In this document: piece by piece, positions 23,205 to 23,786 of the stretch | Layout of the letters: each line of letters starts with the position of its first letter | Position numbering within the stretch: position 1 is the stretch's first letter | From: JABMRF01 sp964434235 | GTDB taxonomy: Bacteria; Patescibacteriota; Patescibacteriia; UBA11705; JABHMO01 | NCBI GenBank assembly: GCA_964434235.1 | Contig: CAYSUN010000012.1 | Location: forward strand, 1 to 23,786 | DNA: 23,786 nt | Direction of reading: 5' to 3' | Made by a program: the position numbers and the translations under genes | Notes under the pieces: model-generated | Seen by the model: only the letters and a program-made list of their open reading frames with translations | What the model was told of the DNA's origin: nothing | The model's database searches: none

Positions 23205-23786
23205 ATGGGTAAAATTTTAGGAATTGATTTAGGCACAACTAATAGTTGTATGGCGATTGTTGAAGGTGGTCAGCCAAAAGTTTTAGAAAATAAAGAAGGT
23301 AACAGAACCACCCCTTCAATTGTGGCAATTAGTAAGACTGGAGAGCGTTTGGCTGGTTTATCTGCCAAAAGACAAGCTGTAACAAATCCAAAAGATACAG
23401 TTTTTTCAATTAAACGTTTAATAGGACTTCGTTACACAGATAAGGAAGTTCAGTCTGATAAAGGTACTTTACCTTACGAACTTATTCAATCTGGTGAAGG
23501 TGTAAAAGTAAAAATGGGGGACAAAGAATATTCTCCACAAGAAGTTTCAGCTATGGTTTTGCAAAAATTAAAAGCTGATGCAGAAGAAAAATTAGGTGAG
23601 AAAATTGATGAAGCAGTAATTACTGTGCCAGCTTATTTTAATGATGCACAAAGACAAGCCACAAAAGATGCTGGAGAAATTGCAGGGTTAAAAGTTCGTA
23701 GAATAATTAACGAACCAACTGCTGCAGCTTTGGCTTATGGTTTTGACAAAAAGAAAGGTCAGCAAATTGCTGTTTATGATTTAGGT
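23205..23786 (+). CDS. dnaK: Chaperone DnaK (Hsp70), 5' part, cut by the window end
   Basis: 194 codons are present and the frame is open to the last base. The start MGKILGIDLGTTNSC carries the phosphate-1 loop GIDLGTTNSC at residues 6-15. Further ATPase-domain signatures are NRTTPSIVA, SAKRQAVTNPKDT, AVITVPAYFNDAQRQATKDAGEIAG and INEPTAAALAYG near 168-179. VYDLG at the edge begins the phosphate-2 motif. It is about one third of a normal DnaK (around 630 residues). An ATG at 23198 is in another frame. It is the last visible gene of the hrcA-grpE-dnaK order; dnaJ would be expected further on. Confidence 0.97.
   Translation, partial: MGKILGIDLGTTNSCMAIVEGGQPKVLENKEGNRTTPSIVAISKTGERLAGLSAKRQAVTNPKDTVFSIKRLIGLRYTDKEVQSDKGTLPYELIQSGEGVKVKMGDKEYSPQEVSAMVLQKLKADAEEKLGEKIDEAVITVPAYFNDAQRQATKDAGEIAGLKVRRIINEPTAAALAYGFDKKKGQQIAVYDLG

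Noticed and set aside
1..23786. tRNA, rRNA or known riboswitch
   Set aside because: No cloverleaf arms with TTC-rA-type loop, rRNA core sequences or recognised riboswitch motifs were noticed on either strand by eye; a covariance search was not possible.

Overview
The window looks like part of the chromosome of a Candidate Phyla Radiation (Patescibacteria) organism. Evidence: AT-rich core genes, a short HrcA, SD-poor tightly packed glycosyltransferase genes, a four-helix-bundle (23S rRNA intervening-sequence type) gene remnant, heptameric intergenic arrays and a GHL15-like surface hydrolase. All recognised genes are on the + strand. The 17 intact stop codons seen are 12 TAA, 5 TAG and no TGA. 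Genes read through under the standard code. The lineage assignment is an inference; no rRNA gene is present to prove it.

Layout. (1) 1-7793: two large cysteine-rich secreted proteins, each followed by its own terminator. The first is cut by the window start. The second is a 1457-residue lipoprotein with 25 MopE-like metal-binding motifs and six calcium-loop-like segments. Between them lies a structured, GC-rich, REP-like intergenic element, then a promoter and a long 5' leader. Their base composition is much less AT-rich than the rest. (2) 8037-15794: a tightly packed cell-surface glycan operon. Its order is radical SAM protein, O-antigen ligase/polymerase-like membrane protein, SAM methyltransferase, two GT4 glycosyltransferases, an exported GHL15-like hydrolase with a beta-propeller-like tail, and a two-helix membrane protein. 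Heptamer arrays sharing identical 24-nt blocks flank the operon on both sides. (3) 16110-20704: three tandem paralogous soluble proteins of unknown function, with a 443-nt stretch identical between copies 1 and 3. They are followed by a single-pass membrane protein with a large extracytoplasmic Ig-like/DUF11-like region, then a two-helix mini membrane protein and a strong terminator. (4) 20750-23786: the heat-shock locus. A near-perfect CIRCE operator overlaps the promoter, followed by an eleven-unit 9-bp tandem repeat, short hrcA, a broken four-helix-bundle gene bracketed by inverted heptamer arrays, grpE, an unknown 117-residue gene and the 5' part of dnaK, which runs off the window.

Working together: regions 1-3 all bear on the cell envelope (large disulfide- and metal-rich surface proteins, glycan assembly and remodelling, an extracellular Ig-like protein), as expected for an epibiont. 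Region 4 is conserved protein-quality-control machinery under HrcA/CIRCE control. The least explained parts are the three recombining paralogues, the composite heptamer elements around the glycan operon, and the modular code of the large cysteine-rich lipoprotein.
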